A stretch of DNA of 64,000 nucleotides, from positions 42,532-106,531 of the forward strand of contig JADHYX010000023.1 of NCBI GenBank assembly GCA_027604685.1, read 5' to 3'. The notes beneath the pieces were generated by a model. That model was not told where the DNA came from. It saw only the letters and a list, made by a program, of their open reading frames with translations, and did no database searches. Positions within the stretch are counted from its first letter, which is position 1. Each line of letters begins with the position of its first letter. This document shows, in pieces, positions 63,909-64,000 of this stretch. Both the position numbers and the translations under genes were made by a program. This DNA comes from Lobulomyces angularis. Lineage: Eukaryota > Chytridiomycota > Chytridiomycetes > Lobulomycetales > Lobulomycetaceae.

Positions 63909-64000
<92 letters not shown>

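Overview
This window is a strongly AT-rich eukaryotic nuclear segment with densely packed protein genes on both strands. The genes are broken by many very short GT-AG introns, mostly about 44-70 bases and often rich in poly-T on the coding strand. I rebuilt the gene models by joining reading frames across these introns, so coordinates run from start codon to stop codon and include introns. A textbook fungal Zn2Cys6 transcription factor (6072-9213) makes a fungus likely. Other genes are rare or absent in yeasts and other Dikarya: UFL1, SCAPER, the actin maturation protease, a BK-type K+ channel and a rhodopsin-like receptor fragment. Together they suggest an early-diverging lineage (Cryptomycota/Rozella-like or chytrid-like). 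That placement is inference. A run of 10 N at 3193-3202 shows this is a draft assembly.

Layout. 1-5.9 kb: 5' part of an unknown gene (-), OXLD1-like protein (-), CXXC zinc-binding protein (+), a membrane-anchored adenylate-kinase-like protein with a degenerate P-loop (-), a receptor-like protein with only four membrane segments (-), and decayed fragments of a TnpB/Fanzor-type transposon protein and a GDPD-like protein. 6-16 kb: Zn2Cys6 regulator (+), SH3-septin GTPase (-), glycogenin with a very long tail (-), ketopantoate-reductase-like enzyme (+). 16-25 kb: Cys-rich GPI-anchor candidate (+), SIRT2-type sirtuin with a large zinc-site insertion (+), mitochondrial peroxiredoxin (-), dihydrolipoamide dehydrogenase (-), unknown helical protein (+). 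25-33 kb: BK-like K+ channel (-), PEX7 (-), ZNG1/CobW zinc chaperone (+). 33-48 kb: SCAPER (-), TilS-like PP-loop protein (-), coiled-coil tail-anchor candidate (-), short unknown gene (-), DUF7918-like protein with SUMO-interaction motifs (+), microsomal-type epoxide hydrolase (-), TORC2 subunit SIN1/AVO1 (-). 48-64 kb: SR splicing factor with RRM and zinc knuckle (+), actin maturation protease (-), acylated-looking short protein (+), GalT (-), UFL1 (-), MDM1/SNX13-type sorting nexin (+), a second SR splicing factor in inverted orientation (-), and the 3' end of histone H3 (-).

There are no operons. Links between genes are by theme: glycogen and galactose metabolism (glycogenin, GalT), mitochondrial redox (peroxiredoxin, DLD), peroxisome import (PEX7), membrane contacts and TORC2 (MDM1, SIN1), cytoskeleton (septin, ACTMAP, and SCAPER through tubulin mRNA control) and ribosome/ER quality control (UFL1, SCAPER). 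The features most worth following are the sirtuin insertion, the pseudo-adenylate kinase, the SH3-septin fusion, the two inverted SR paralogues with a matching downstream non-coding element, and the transposon relic.
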